A DNA stretch of 64,000 bases from Flemingiibacterium sp045649205 (GTDB lineage: Bacteria > Bacillota > Clostridia > Oscillospirales > CAG-272), in NCBI GenBank assembly GCA_045649205.1, contig JAZRPJ010000187.1, positions 33,052 through 97,051 on the forward strand, read 5' to 3'. A program made the position numbers and the translations under genes. The notes under the pieces are model-generated. The model was not told the DNA's origin. It did no database searches and saw nothing but the letters and a program-made list of their open reading frames with translations. Positions 16,158-24,091 of the stretch are shown in pieces (within the stretch, counting starts at the first letter, position 1; each line of letters opens with the position of its first letter).

Positions 16158-16598
16158 TTAGATCACCTCAGCCTTTCCGCCTGCTTTTTCAATCTTTTCC
16201 TTTGCGCTTTCAGTAAAGCGAACTGCTTTTACTGTGAGGCTCTTTGTGATTTCGCCTCTGCCCATGATTACTACACCATCAAGAACCTTGCTGATAACGC
16301 CAGCTTCCTTGAGAGCTGCTGCGTCAACAACTGCACCGTTTTCAAACTTTTCAAGTGCGGATACGTTGATAGCTACATAATCCTTAGCAAATTTATTTGT
16401 AAAGCCACGCTTGGGAAGACGACGATATAAGGGCATCTGACCGCCTTCGAAGCCGGGACGTACGCCACCGCCGGAGCGAGCGTTCTGACCCTTGTGACCT
16501 CTGCCTGCTGTCTTACCGTTACCGCTACCGTGACCACGGCCTTTTCTGAAAGATTCCTTCTTGGAACCGGGAGCGGGTGTAAGTTCATATAATTTCAT
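16158..16598 (-). CDS. rplO: 50S ribosomal protein L15
   Basis: 146 residues, starting MKLYELTPAPGSKKESFRKGRGHGSG and with the Gly/Arg-rich extension 'AGRGHKGQNARSGGG' that penetrates 23S rRNA. It lies between rpmD and secY and is nearly contiguous with secY. Confidence 0.97.
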   Translation of the reverse strand: MKLYELTPAPGSKKESFRKGRGHGSGNGKTAGRGHKGQNARSGGGVRPGFEGGQMPLYRRLPKRGFTNKFAKDYVAINVSALEKFENGAVVDAAALKEAGVISKVLDGVVIMGRGEITKSLTVKAVRFTESAKEKIEKAGGKAEVI

Positions 16599-16618
16599 TG
16601 CAGTGCACCTCCTTAAAG

Positions 16619-16798
16619 TTAGATTTCTTCGTACTTAATCAAATGGCTTACAGTATTGATCATACCTCTGATCTGAGGTGTGTCGTTCTGTTCAACCACG
16701 TCTCTTATTTTCTTAAGGCCGAGAGCTTTAACTGTTGCAATCTGGTTAGCTTTTCTGCCTGCTGTACTCTTTACGAGAGTAATTCTAAGTTTAGCCAT
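16619..16798 (-). CDS. rpmD: 50S ribosomal protein L30
   Basis: A 59-codon gene translating as MAKLRITLVKSTAGRKANQ and ending HLIKYEEI, the full short bacterial L30. The 'LGLKKIRDVV' segment is the family core. It sits between rpsE and rplO with normal spacing and a Shine-Dalgarno (GGAGG, about 16804-16808 complement). Confidence 0.95.
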   Translation of the reverse strand: MAKLRITLVKSTAGRKANQIATVKALGLKKIRDVVEQNDTPQIRGMINTVSHLIKYEEI

Positions 16799-16812
16799 TG
16801 TATTACTCCTCC

Positions 16813-17313
16813 TTACAGTTCGTTAACGTCCTTGCCGCGGAGACGAGCAACTTCTTCAGCGCTCTTCAAGGAAGCAAGACCTTCGATTGTTGCCTTAACC
16901 ACGTTTGTGGGGTTATTGCTGCGGAGGCACTTTGTTCTTACGTTCTGGATACCTGCAAGTTCGAGTACGGCTCTTACACCGCCACCTGCGATAACACCAG
17001 TACCTTCTGCTGCGGGCTTAATGAGAACGCGACCTGCACCAAACTCACCAATAACTTCGTGAGGGATAGTAGTATTGAGGAGCGGAACTGAAATCAAGTT
17101 CTTCTTTGCTGCTTCGATACCCTTTCTAATAGCGTCCGGAATTTCTGCAGCCTTACCGATACCGCAACCTACGTGACCGTTACCGTCACCTACAACCATA
17201 AGTGCGGTAAATCTCATAATACGTCCGCCCTTAACAGTCTTGGAAACGCGTCTGATTGCAACAGACTGTTCCATAAGATCGAGGGTAGACGGATCAAAAT
17301 TCTGTTTTGCCAT
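16813..17313 (-). CDS. rpsE: 30S ribosomal protein S5
   Basis: The product has the double-stranded RNA-binding domain ('VVGDGNGHVGCGIGKA') and the C-terminal ribosomal S5 fold, and sits in the 30S decoding-fidelity region. The family start MAKQNFDP places initiation at the ATG at 17313 (166 residues); a GTG five codons upstream is in frame. Neither start has a recognisable Shine-Dalgarno: the bases before the ATG are GTGTGGCAAACAAAA. A 122-base spacer with a hairpin separates it from rplR, unlike most joins in this operon. Confidence 0.95.
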   Translation of the reverse strand: MAKQNFDPSTLDLMEQSVAIRRVSKTVKGGRIMRFTALMVVGDGNGHVGCGIGKAAEIPDAIRKGIEAAKKNLISVPLLNTTIPHEVIGEFGAGRVLIKPAAEGTGVIAGGGVRAVLELAGIQNVRTKCLRSNNPTNVVKATIEGLASLKSAEEVARLRGKDVNEL

Positions 17314-17435
17314 TTTTGTTTGCCACACGGGTTTTACACGGCTCTTTGTCCGATACCCGTTTCCTCTCTTTAAATAATTTGATGAATTTCTTCACTCAAA
17401 CCGTGTATAAACTGGTCTTTTCGGCTTAAGTTCAA
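17314..17435 (-). other. Structured spacer between rplR and rpsE
   Basis: On the transcribed strand an outer stem ACGGGT/ACCCGT (17360-17355 with 17332-17327) encloses an inner CGG/CCG pair and ends 13 bases before the rpsE ATG. There is no Shine-Dalgarno after it and no T-tract, so it is not a terminator. It is a candidate translational control element. Confidence 0.4.
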
Positions 17436-17795
17436 TTAGAACTTAAGACCGCCTTCTCTTGCACCTTCTGCAAGCTCCAATACACGACCGTGGTAAACGT
17501 ATCCGCCTCTGTCAAATACAACTTCGGTGATACCCTTTGCAGCGGCACGCTCAGCGATAAGCTGACCTACCTTCTTAGCTGCTTCTTTGTTTCCGCCGTT
17601 GCCCTCGAAAGCCTTTTCAAGGGAGGAAGCGGAAGCCAGTGTTACGCCTGCAACGTCATCAATGACCTGAGCCTGGATGTTGTTGAGGGAACGATATACG
17701 CAAAGACGCGGACGAGCTGCAGTGCCGGAAATCTTGGCTCTGACTCTCTTATGTCTTTTAAGACGCTGGATATTACTATCCTTTCTCGATACCAT
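17436..17795 (-). CDS. rplR: 50S ribosomal protein L18
   Basis: 119 residues starting MVSRKDSNIQRLKRHKRVRAK, with 'GTAARPRLCVYRSLNN' as the conserved 5S rRNA-binding region. L18 with L5 and 5S rRNA forms the central protuberance. GGAG is nine bases before the ATG. Confidence 0.97.
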   Translation of the reverse strand: MVSRKDSNIQRLKRHKRVRAKISGTAARPRLCVYRSLNNIQAQVIDDVAGVTLASASSLEKAFEGNGGNKEAAKKVGQLIAERAAAKGITEVVFDRGGYVYHGRVLELAEGAREGGLKF

Positions 17796-17813
17796 ACTAG
17801 TCCACTCCTTTCA

Positions 17814-18353
17814 TTATTTACCGGTTTTTCCGGCCTTGCGGCGAATGTGCTCGCCTTCATACTTGATACCCTTGCCGAGGTAAGGCTCAGGAGGTCTCTT
17901 TTCGCGGATCTGTGCGGCGATCTGGCCTACAGTCTGCTTGTTGATACCGCTGATGATGATCTCGGTCTGAGAAGGAACGTCGAACTTGATGTCGTCGAAC
18001 TCTTCAAAGGTAACATTGTGTGAGTAACCGAGGTTGAGAAGAAGAGTCGTGCCCTGCTTCTGTGCTCTGTAACCTACACCGTTGATTTCGAGCTTTTTCT
18101 TGTAGCCCGCGGTAACGCCTACAACCATGTTGTTGAGAAGGGTACGGGTGAGTCCGTGAATTGCACGGTCTTCCTTCTCATCAGTAGGACGGGTAACTGT
18201 AAGCTCAGCGCCGTTTACTGCGATGGTCATTCTGGAATTGAAGGTCTGTGTGAGAGTGCCGAGAGGACCCTTAACAGTAACTACATTTCCATCAGCGATC
18301 TTAATTTCTACGCCAGCGGGAACGGCGATTGGTGTTCTTCCAATTCTAGACAT
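17814..18353 (-). CDS. rplF: 50S ribosomal protein L6
   Basis: 179 residues, starting MSRIGRTPIAVPAGVEI, with two L6 folds and the C-terminal signature 'PEPYLGKGIKYEGEHIRRKAG' that contacts the sarcin-ricin region near the factor-binding site. Normal length and place. Confidence 0.97.
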   Translation of the reverse strand: MSRIGRTPIAVPAGVEIKIADGNVVTVKGPLGTLTQTFNSRMTIAVNGAELTVTRPTDEKEDRAIHGLTRTLLNNMVVGVTAGYKKKLEINGVGYRAQKQGTTLLLNLGYSHNVTFEEFDDIKFDVPSQTEIIISGINKQTVGQIAAQIREKRPPEPYLGKGIKYEGEHIRRKAGKTGK

Positions 18354-18374
18354 TTTTAATCTCCTCCCGTCTGT

Positions 18375-18773
18375 TTACCATACAAAGGCAAGCACTTCAC
18401 CACCGACATTGTTAGCACGAGCTGCCTTGTCGGTCATGATGCCCTTGGATGTAGAAACGATTGCGATTCCGAGACCGTTCATTACGCGAGGCATATCCTC
18501 ACAGCTCGCATAGATGCGAAGACCGGGCTTGGAAACTCTGCGAAGTCCCTTGATGATCTTGGATTTGTTCTGACCATACTTAAGGGTGATTCTGATAACG
18601 CCCTGCTTGCCGTCTTCGATTACCTGGTAGGACTTGATGTAGCCCTCGGTAAGAAGAATGTCAGCGATTGCCTTCTTCATGTTGGAAGCAGGTACATCAA
18701 CTGTAGCATGCTTTGCGTCGTTTGCGTTGCGGATACGTGTGAGCATATCTGCAATTACGTCTGAAATTTGCAT
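18375..18773 (-). CDS. rpsH: 30S ribosomal protein S8
   Basis: 132 residues with start 'DVIADMLTRIRNAND' and C-terminal 'STSKGIMTDKAARANNVGGEVLAFVW'-type motif (about residues 106-132). S8 binds 16S helix 21; in E. coli it also represses the spc operon. The AAAGGAGG before its ATG is strong. It is preceded by a 213-base structured gap, the longest within this superoperon. Confidence 0.97.
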   Translation of the reverse strand: MQISDVIADMLTRIRNANDAKHATVDVPASNMKKAIADILLTEGYIKSYQVIEDGKQGVIRITLKYGQNKSKIIKGLRRVSKPGLRIYASCEDMPRVMNGLGIAIVSTSKGIMTDKAARANNVGGEVLAFVW

Positions 18774-18986
18774 TTTTTTATCCTCCTTTATGCAAGTACG
18801 CTAATCCCTTGCTGCCGGATGATACCGGCTCGCAAATCGGTGGTTAAGCTTGACCGGGTTAATGTCTTGCTTCCTTCCGATAAGATTGGAGCGATTTTAT
18901 ATTGATAGAATTTTTATCAATACCGTTTTTAGTCAGCATTTAAGGGAGCTGAACCCCTTTTGTTACGGAACAGTGTCCGTTAAAGC
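18774..18986 (-). other. Long structured spacer between rpsN and rpsH
   Basis: This 213-base gap has no ORF. On the transcribed strand I see four hairpins in series: ACGGA/TCCGT just after the rpsN stop, AAGGG/CCCTT, TTGATA/TATCAA, and a strong two-part stem TTGC-GCCGG/CCGGC-GCAA (about 18798-18831). None has a T-tract. A regulatory leader for rpsH and genes downstream is one explanation. Confidence 0.45.
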
Positions 18987-19172
18987 TTACCAGCTTGCCT
19001 TTCTTACACCCGGAATTTCGCCCTTGTAAGCGAGTTCACGGAAGCAGATACGGCAGATACCGTATTTACGGAGGTACGCATGGGGACGACCGCAAATCTT
19101 GCATCTGTTGTATTCGCGGGTGGAGAATTTCTGAGGCTTCTGCTGTTTAAGAATCATTGATTTCTTTGCCAT
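18987..19172 (-). CDS. rpsN: 30S ribosomal protein S14, zinc type
   Basis: The 61-residue short S14 (type Z) has two CxxC pairs, CKIC and CRIC, that bind zinc; 'HAYLRKYG' lies between them. The start is MAKKSMILKQQKPQKF. It lies between rplE and rpsH as usual. Confidence 0.97.
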   Translation of the reverse strand: MAKKSMILKQQKPQKFSTREYNRCKICGRPHAYLRKYGICRICFRELAYKGEIPGVRKASW

Positions 19173-19186
19173 TTTTACTCTCCTTA

Positions 19187-19726
19187 TTATTTCGCGAAAG
19201 GTGCGCCCATCAGAGTGAGAAGCTCTCTTGCTTCTTCATCTGTGTTGGCAGTGGTAACGAATGCGATATCCATACCGCGGATCTTATCGATCTTGTCGTA
19301 TTCGATTTCAGGGAATATGAGCTGTTCCTTGAGGCCGAGAGAATAGTTTCCTCTGCCGTCGAAGGCGTTGGGGTTGATACCCTTGAAGTCACGAACTCTG
19401 GGAAGTGCGAAGTTGAAGAGTCTATCCATAAACTCATACATTCTTTCGCCGCGGAGAGTTACCTTAACGCCAATCTTCATGCCCTGACGGAGCTTGAAGT
19501 TTGCAACCGACTTCTTTGCGAATGTCGGAACTGCTTTCTGGCCGGTAATCATCGAGATCTCCTCGATTACAGTGTCAATAACCTTGGAGTTGTCCTTTGC
19601 ATCGCCGGTACCTACGTTAACAACGATCTTGTCCAGCTTCGGGATCTGCATAGGGCTCTTGTAGTTAAACTTGCTCATGAGAGCGGGAGCGACATCGCTC
19701 TTATAAAAATCTCTAAGTCTTGCCAT
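19187..19726 (-). CDS. rplE: 50S ribosomal protein L5
   Basis: 179 residues with start MARLRDFYKSDVAP and the family core 'KIVVNVGTGDAKDN'. L5 binds 5S rRNA and the P-site tRNA. A GTG two codons upstream is three bases from GGAGG, whereas the ATG at 19726 is nine bases away and matches the family N-terminus, so the ATG was chosen. Confidence 0.97.
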   Translation of the reverse strand: MARLRDFYKSDVAPALMSKFNYKSPMQIPKLDKIVVNVGTGDAKDNSKVIDTVIEEISMITGQKAVPTFAKKSVANFKLRQGMKIGVKVTLRGERMYEFMDRLFNFALPRVRDFKGINPNAFDGRGNYSLGLKEQLIFPEIEYDKIDKIRGMDIAFVTTANTDEEARELLTLMGAPFAK

Positions 19727-19743
19727 GTTCACTTACCTCCCAC

Positions 19744-20061
19744 TCACAGTTTTGCGCCGCATTTTGCACAAACGCGGACTTTCTTGTCGCCGTCGATTAC
19801 GTTCTTAACACGTACACCCTTGCCGCACTTGTCGCAGTAAAGCTGTACCTTGCTTGCGTACATAGCACCTTCAACCTTAACGATGCCGCCGGTCTCACCC
19901 TGACGGCGAGCCTTTGCATGCTTTGTTACGATGTTGATGCCTTCAACGATTACCTTACCCTCTTTAGGGGAAACTTCAAGGACTTTACCCTTCTTGCCCT
20001 TATCGTCGCCGGAGATTACAATAACGGTATCGTCTTTCTTAACGTGAACCTGTTTATTCAT
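19744..20061 (-). CDS. rplX: 50S ribosomal protein L24
   Basis: 105 residues with an N-terminal KOW motif 'KDDTVIVISGDDKGKKGKVLEV' (about residues 9-30 region). L24 starts 50S assembly. The C-terminal part has two CxxC pairs (CDKC, CAKC) after residue 75, an optional zinc ribbon found in many Firmicutes L24 proteins. Confidence 0.97.
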   Translation of the reverse strand: MNKQVHVKKDDTVIVISGDDKGKKGKVLEVSPKEGKVIVEGINIVTKHAKARRQGETGGIVKVEGAMYASKVQLYCDKCGKGVRVKNVIDGDKKVRVCAKCGAKL

Positions 20062-20077
20062 TTCTCGATACCTCCTA

Positions 20078-20446
20078 TTATAATACTTCGGGAGCGAGGG
20101 AGAGGATCTTTAAGAAGTCGCCTTCACGAAGCTCTCTTGCTACCGGGCCAAAAATACGGGTTCCTCTGGGGGTTTTGTCTTCCTTAATAACTACAGCTGC
20201 GTTTTCATCAAACTTGATGTAAGAACCGTCGGCTCTCTTAAGACCCTTTACGCTTCTAACAACGACAGCCTTGACAACGTCGCCCTTCTTGACAACGCCG
20301 CCGGGTGTTGCTTTCTTAACAGCGCAAACTACGATATCGCCGATATTAGCATATCTGCGAGCGGTGCCGCCGAGTACACGGATGCACATAAGCTCCTTTG
20401 CGCCTGTGTTGTCCGCAACCTTCATAAGTGTCTGTTGCTGTATCAC
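20078..20446 (-). CDS. rplN: 50S ribosomal protein L14
   Basis: The family N-terminus MIQQQTLMKVADNTGAKELM identifies the GTG at 20446 as the start (122 residues), with GGAGG nine bases upstream. A longer in-frame ATG gives nine extra residues not found in L14. The core 'CIRVLGGTARRYANIGDIVV' is typical. L14 bridges to the 30S subunit and is the binding site of RsfS. Confidence 0.97.
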   Translation of the reverse strand: MIQQQTLMKVADNTGAKELMCIRVLGGTARRYANIGDIVVCAVKKATPGGVVKKGDVVKAVVVRSVKGLKRADGSYIKFDENAAVVIKEDKTPRGTRIFGPVARELREGDFLKILSLAPEVL

Positions 20447-20511
20447 AGTGCTTATCCTCCTTAGTTTCAGCACGCTACGACGTGCCTACTTAATTTTAAG
20501 CTTGTTTGTAA

Positions 20512-20778
20512 TTATTTAGCCTTTTCGATGATCTCAACAAGACGCCATCTCTTGGTCTTGGAGAGAGGTCTGGTTTCCATAACCATTACCTTGTCGCCAA
20601 CTCCGCATTCATTCTTTTCATCGTGAACGTGAATCTTAACGGTACGCTTAATAACCTTGCCGTACATAGGATGCTTTACGTTGTCAAGGATAGCTACAAC
20701 CGCGGTCTTGTCCATCTTATCGGAAACGACCATGCCGACACGGGTTTTTCTTAAGTTGCGCTCTGCTACTTCACTCAT
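20512..20778 (-). CDS. rpsQ: 30S ribosomal protein S17
   Basis: 88 residues with 'LRKTRVGMVVSDKMDKTAVVA' style start and 'HDEKNECGVGDKVMVMETRPLSKTKRW', the OB-fold of S17 that binds 16S rRNA early. Placed between rpmC and rplN. Confidence 0.97.
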   Translation of the reverse strand: MSEVAERNLRKTRVGMVVSDKMDKTAVVAILDNVKHPMYGKVIKRTVKIHVHDEKNECGVGDKVMVMETRPLSKTKRWRLVEIIEKAK

Positions 20779-20799
20779 GACTATTCTCCTTCCTTGAAC

Positions 20800-20988
20800 T
20801 TACGCATTCTTTTCATTAAGAATGGTCATAACACGAGCAATGTCGCGCTTAACATCCGCAATTTTATGGGGATTGTCAAGCTGATTGATTGCGTGCTGGA
20901 AGCGGAGATTAAAAAGCTCGCTCTTAAGCTCCATGAGTTTTGCATTGAGTTCTTCAGTAGACATAGCTCTGATTTCAGTTGCTTTCAC
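20800..20988 (-). CDS. rpmC: 50S ribosomal protein L29
   Basis: 62 residues, two antiparallel helices, starting MKATEIRAMSTEELNAKLME. L29 lies at the tunnel exit beside L23. Only three bases separate it from rplP. Confidence 0.96.
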   Translation of the reverse strand: MKATEIRAMSTEELNAKLMELKSELFNLRFQHAINQLDNPHKIADVKRDIARVMTILNEKNA

Positions 20989-20991
20989 GGC

Positions 20992-21420
20992 TTATTCCTC
21001 CCCCTCTACAGCAGTCTCTTTTTTCATGAACTTGGTCTTGATGGGGAGCTTGTGACCTGCAAGACGCATAGCTTCTCTTGCAACGTCTTCAGCAACGCCG
21101 TCCATCTCGAACATTACACGACCGGGCTTAACAACCGCTACCCAGTATTCGGGAGAACCCTTACCGGAACCCATTCGGGTTTCAGCAGGCTTTTCGGTTA
21201 CAGGCTTATCCGGGAAAATTTTGATCCATACCTGACCGCCACGCTTGATGTAACGGGTCATAGCGATACGGGCTGCCTCGATCTGATTACTGGTGATCCA
21301 AGCAGGCTCAAGAGCAACAAGACCATATGAGCCGTTGCTGATTGTGTTGCCGCGGTATGCCTTACCGGTAAGTCTGCCGCGATGAACACGTCTGTATTTA
21401 ACTCTCTTTGGCATTAACAT
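20992..21420 (-). CDS. rplP: 50S ribosomal protein L16
   Basis: 142 residues beginning MLMPKRVKYRRVHRGR, the usual L16 start, so the first ATG was kept even though GGAG is 11 bases away. L16 helps place the A-site tRNA. 'RMGSGKGSPEYWVAVVKPG' is the conserved core. The gene starts five bases after rpsC. Confidence 0.97.
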   Translation of the reverse strand: MLMPKRVKYRRVHRGRLTGKAYRGNTISNGSYGLVALEPAWITSNQIEAARIAMTRYIKRGGQVWIKIFPDKPVTEKPAETRMGSGKGSPEYWVAVVKPGRVMFEMDGVAEDVAREAMRLAGHKLPIKTKFMKKETAVEGEE

Positions 21421-21425
21421 GGTGA

Positions 21426-22202
21426 TTACTGCTCCTTTCTGTCGGAATTACGGCGCTCGCCTCTGGGGGCGCGATCGCCTCTGGGAGCGCGGCGTTCACG
21501 GCGCTCGCCCTTTTCGTTCTTGTCAAAGCTCTTAGGAGCCTTGGGCTGTTCAACAGCTACGCGAGCCGCTGCGCCGTTAAGAACCTCACCTCTGTAAATC
21601 CATACCTTGATACCGATTTTACCATAGGTGGTGTTTGCTTCATAGAAACCGTAGTCGATGTCGGCACGGAGAGTCTGAAGCGGAATAGTACCTTCATGAT
21701 AGTGTTCGGTTCTCGCGATTTCTGCGCCGCCAAGACGACCGCTGCAGCAGATCTTGATACCCTTTGCACCAAGCTTGATGGTTCTGCCGATGCACTGCTT
21801 CATAGCGCGGCGGAAACCGATTCTGCGTTCAAGCTGGCTTGCGATATTCTCGGCAACGAGCTGTGCGGAGAGGTCGGGGGACTTCACCTCAACAACGTTG
21901 ACGGATACCGGCTTCTTAACGATGGACTCGATTTCGAGTCTGAGCTTTTCAATCTCTGTACCGCCCTTACCGATGATCTGACCGGGCTTTGCACAGTGGA
22001 TGAAAACTCTTACCTTCTGGTTGTCGCGTTCGATTTCGATCTTCGGAACGCCGGCAGCCTGAAGCTTATTCTTGAGATATTTTCTCAGCTTATAGTCGGA
22101 AACAAGTGTATCGCCGAACTCTTCGTCACGGACATACCATCTTGAATCCCAGTTCTTAATAACACCTACACGGAGACCGTGGGGATTAACTTTCTGACCC
22201 AT
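21426..22202 (-). CDS. rpsC: 30S ribosomal protein S3
   Basis: 258 residues: N-terminal helix, type II KH domain ('FIHCAKPGQIIGKGGTEIEKL', about residues 68-88) and C-terminal S3 domain, forming the mRNA entry site. The tail after about residue 215 is an extra, strongly basic Arg/Asp/Gly-rich stretch ('RRERRAPRGDRAPRGERR') of variable length in Clostridia, probably disordered. Confidence 0.97.
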   Translation of the reverse strand: MGQKVNPHGLRVGVIKNWDSRWYVRDEEFGDTLVSDYKLRKYLKNKLQAAGVPKIEIERDNQKVRVFIHCAKPGQIIGKGGTEIEKLRLEIESIVKKPVSVNVVEVKSPDLSAQLVAENIASQLERRIGFRRAMKQCIGRTIKLGAKGIKICCSGRLGGAEIARTEHYHEGTIPLQTLRADIDYGFYEANTTYGKIGIKVWIYRGEVLNGAAARVAVEQPKAPKSFDKNEKGERRERRAPRGDRAPRGERRNSDRKEQ

Positions 22203-22227
22203 TTTGGCATTTAACCTCCTTCTTGGA

Positions 22228-22572
22228 TTATTCTTTTTCCTTCACTGCGAGCGTAATGTGGCTCGTTCTCTTGAAGATTCTGAACGCTCTGCCCTGTGCT
22301 CTGGGCATGATGCGCTTAAGTGTAGGTCCGGGGCATACGAAGCATTCAGAAACGTAAAGCTTCGATGCGTCCATTCCGAAATTATGCTCAGCATTTGCTA
22401 CCGCGCTCTTTAAGAGCTTGATAAGATATTCGGATGCGCTCTTGGGGGTATTCTTGAGAATAGCCATAGCAGTTGCAGCATCCTTACCTCTGATAAGGTC
22501 AAGAACGATCTTAACCTTGCGAGGGGAAATTCTTACATACTTGAGGTAAGCTCTTGCATCTCTCTGTTCCAT
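22228..22572 (-). CDS. rplV: 50S ribosomal protein L22
   Basis: 114 residues; the core 'RISPRKVKIVLDLIRGKD' and the beta-hairpin 'PTLKRIMPRAQGRAFRI' that lines the exit tunnel are present, the latter being the known site of macrolide-resistance changes. A 74-base spacer with a small ATCCG/CGGAT hairpin separates it from rpsS. Confidence 0.97.
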   Translation of the reverse strand: MEQRDARAYLKYVRISPRKVKIVLDLIRGKDAATAMAILKNTPKSASEYLIKLLKSAVANAEHNFGMDASKLYVSECFVCPGPTLKRIMPRAQGRAFRIFKRTSHITLAVKEKE

Positions 22573-22646
22573 TATTAATTGCCTCCCTTCGCCATAGCGA
22601 TAAAAAGTTTGACATTATCCGTTTTATTCGGATACTAATTCTTCAA

Positions 22647-22928
22647 TTATTTGCCGTTGTTCGAGGTCTTGGAGCCCGCATGACCCTTAAAGGTTCTTGT
22701 AGGAGCAAACTCACCGAGTTTGTGACCTACCATGTCCTCGGTAACATATACCGGAACGTGCTTGCGTCCGTCGTGAACTGCGATGGTGTGACCAACGAAT
22801 TCCGGGAAGATTGTAGAAGCGCGAGACCATGTTTTAAGGACCTTCTTTTCGCCCTTTTCGTTCATGGCTTCGATTCTGTCAAAAAGTTTCTTTTCGACGA
22901 AAGGACCCTTTTTAAGACTTCTGCTCAT
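22647..22928 (-). CDS. rpsS: 30S ribosomal protein S19
   Basis: 93 residues starting MSRSLKKGPFVEKKLFDR, with 'YVTEDMVGHKLGEFAPTRTF' near the C-terminus. S19 is in the 30S head next to S13. Standard position between rplB and rplV. Confidence 0.97.
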   Translation of the reverse strand: MSRSLKKGPFVEKKLFDRIEAMNEKGEKKVLKTWSRASTIFPEFVGHTIAVHDGRKHVPVYVTEDMVGHKLGEFAPTRTFKGHAGSKTSNNGK

Positions 22929-22947
22929 TTAGTGGTGCCTCCTTCTC

Positions 22948-23778
22948 TTACTTACCGTTTCTGGATTTTACGATGAACTTGTTGGTGCGTGCCTTCTTAT
23001 TTCTGGTCTTGTAACCGTTGGTGGGTTTACCCCAAGGAGTTACAGGAGTAGGACGACCGATAGGTGCGCGGCCTTCACCACCACCGTGAGGGTGATCGCA
23101 GGGGTTCATTACAGAACCGCGTACGTGAGGACGAATACCTTTGTGGCGAGTCTTACCTGCTTTACCGAGCTTAACATTCTCGTGTTCGAGGTTGCCGACC
23201 TGACCGATGGTAGCCTTGCACTCGAGGCGAACGATTCTTACTTCGCCGGAAGGAAGTCTTACCTGAGCCATGCCGTTTTCCTTAGCCATGAGCTGTGCAG
23301 CAGCGCCCGCAGAACGAACGAGCTGAGCGCCCTTACCGGGATAAAGCTCAATGTTATGGATAACAGTACCTACAGGAATGTTTGCGATAGGCAGTGTGTT
23401 GCCGACCTTAATATCGGAATTTGCACCGGAGTAGATTACGTCGCCGTCGGTAAGACCGGAGGGGGCGAGAACGTAGCTTCTTGTGCCGTCTTCATACTCA
23501 ACAAGAGCGATATAAGCAGTTCTGTTAGGGTCGTACTCAACGCCGATAACCTTAGCTGCTACGTCAAGAGTGTTTCTCTTGAAGTCGATAATTCTGTACT
23601 TCTGCTTGTTTCCGCCGCCTCTGTGACGAACAGTGATCTTACCGTAGCTGTTACGGCCGGCGGTTTTCTTAAGAGTAACAGTAAGCTTCTTCTCAGGGCT
23701 GAACTTTGTGATTTCAGCGAAGGAAGGATCGCTCATGTGGCGTCTGCCCGGAGTAGTGGGTTTGAATTTAGTAGACAT
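22948..23778 (-). CDS. rplB: 50S ribosomal protein L2
   Basis: 276 residues with the OB and SH3 folds and the C-terminal 'GSVMNPCDHPHGGGEGRAP' signature containing the conserved His close to the peptidyl transferase centre. Full length. Confidence 0.98.
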   Translation of the reverse strand: MSTKFKPTTPGRRHMSDPSFAEITKFSPEKKLTVTLKKTAGRNSYGKITVRHRGGGNKQKYRIIDFKRNTLDVAAKVIGVEYDPNRTAYIALVEYEDGTRSYVLAPSGLTDGDVIYSGANSDIKVGNTLPIANIPVGTVIHNIELYPGKGAQLVRSAGAAAQLMAKENGMAQVRLPSGEVRIVRLECKATIGQVGNLEHENVKLGKAGKTRHKGIRPHVRGSVMNPCDHPHGGGEGRAPIGRPTPVTPWGKPTNGYKTRNKKARTNKFIVKSRNGK

Positions 23779-23797
23779 TATTTCACTCCTCCTTCAA

Positions 23798-24091
23798 TTA
23801 CATCATGCCGTCGAAGAACTCAATGGTCTTGGAGTCGGGCTTAAGTGTAACGATTGCCTTCTTCCAGTCAGAGGTGTAACCCTGATGGTAACCGAGTCTC
23901 TTCGGCTTCTTCTTCATGTTGATTGTGTTAACGTCTGCGACTTTAACCTTGAAAAGCTCTTCAACCGCTGCTGCGATCTCTGCCTTTGTGGCGTCGCTCA
24001 TTACCTTGAAGGTATACTTCTTATTCTGAGCCGCGCTCATGCTGGCTTCGGAAATAATCGGCTTAACAATTATATCGTGAACCGTCTTCAT
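23798..24091 (-). CDS. rplW: 50S ribosomal protein L23
   Basis: 97 residues starting MKTVHDIIVKPIISEASM with 'YTFKVMSDATKAEIAAAVEELF'-type core. L23 docks trigger factor and SRP at the tunnel exit. Its ATG overlaps the rplD stop by one base (TAATG). Confidence 0.97.
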   Translation of the reverse strand: MKTVHDIIVKPIISEASMSAAQNKKYTFKVMSDATKAEIAAAVEELFKVKVADVNTINMKKKPKRLGYHQGYTSDWKKAIVTLKPDSKTIEFFDGMM

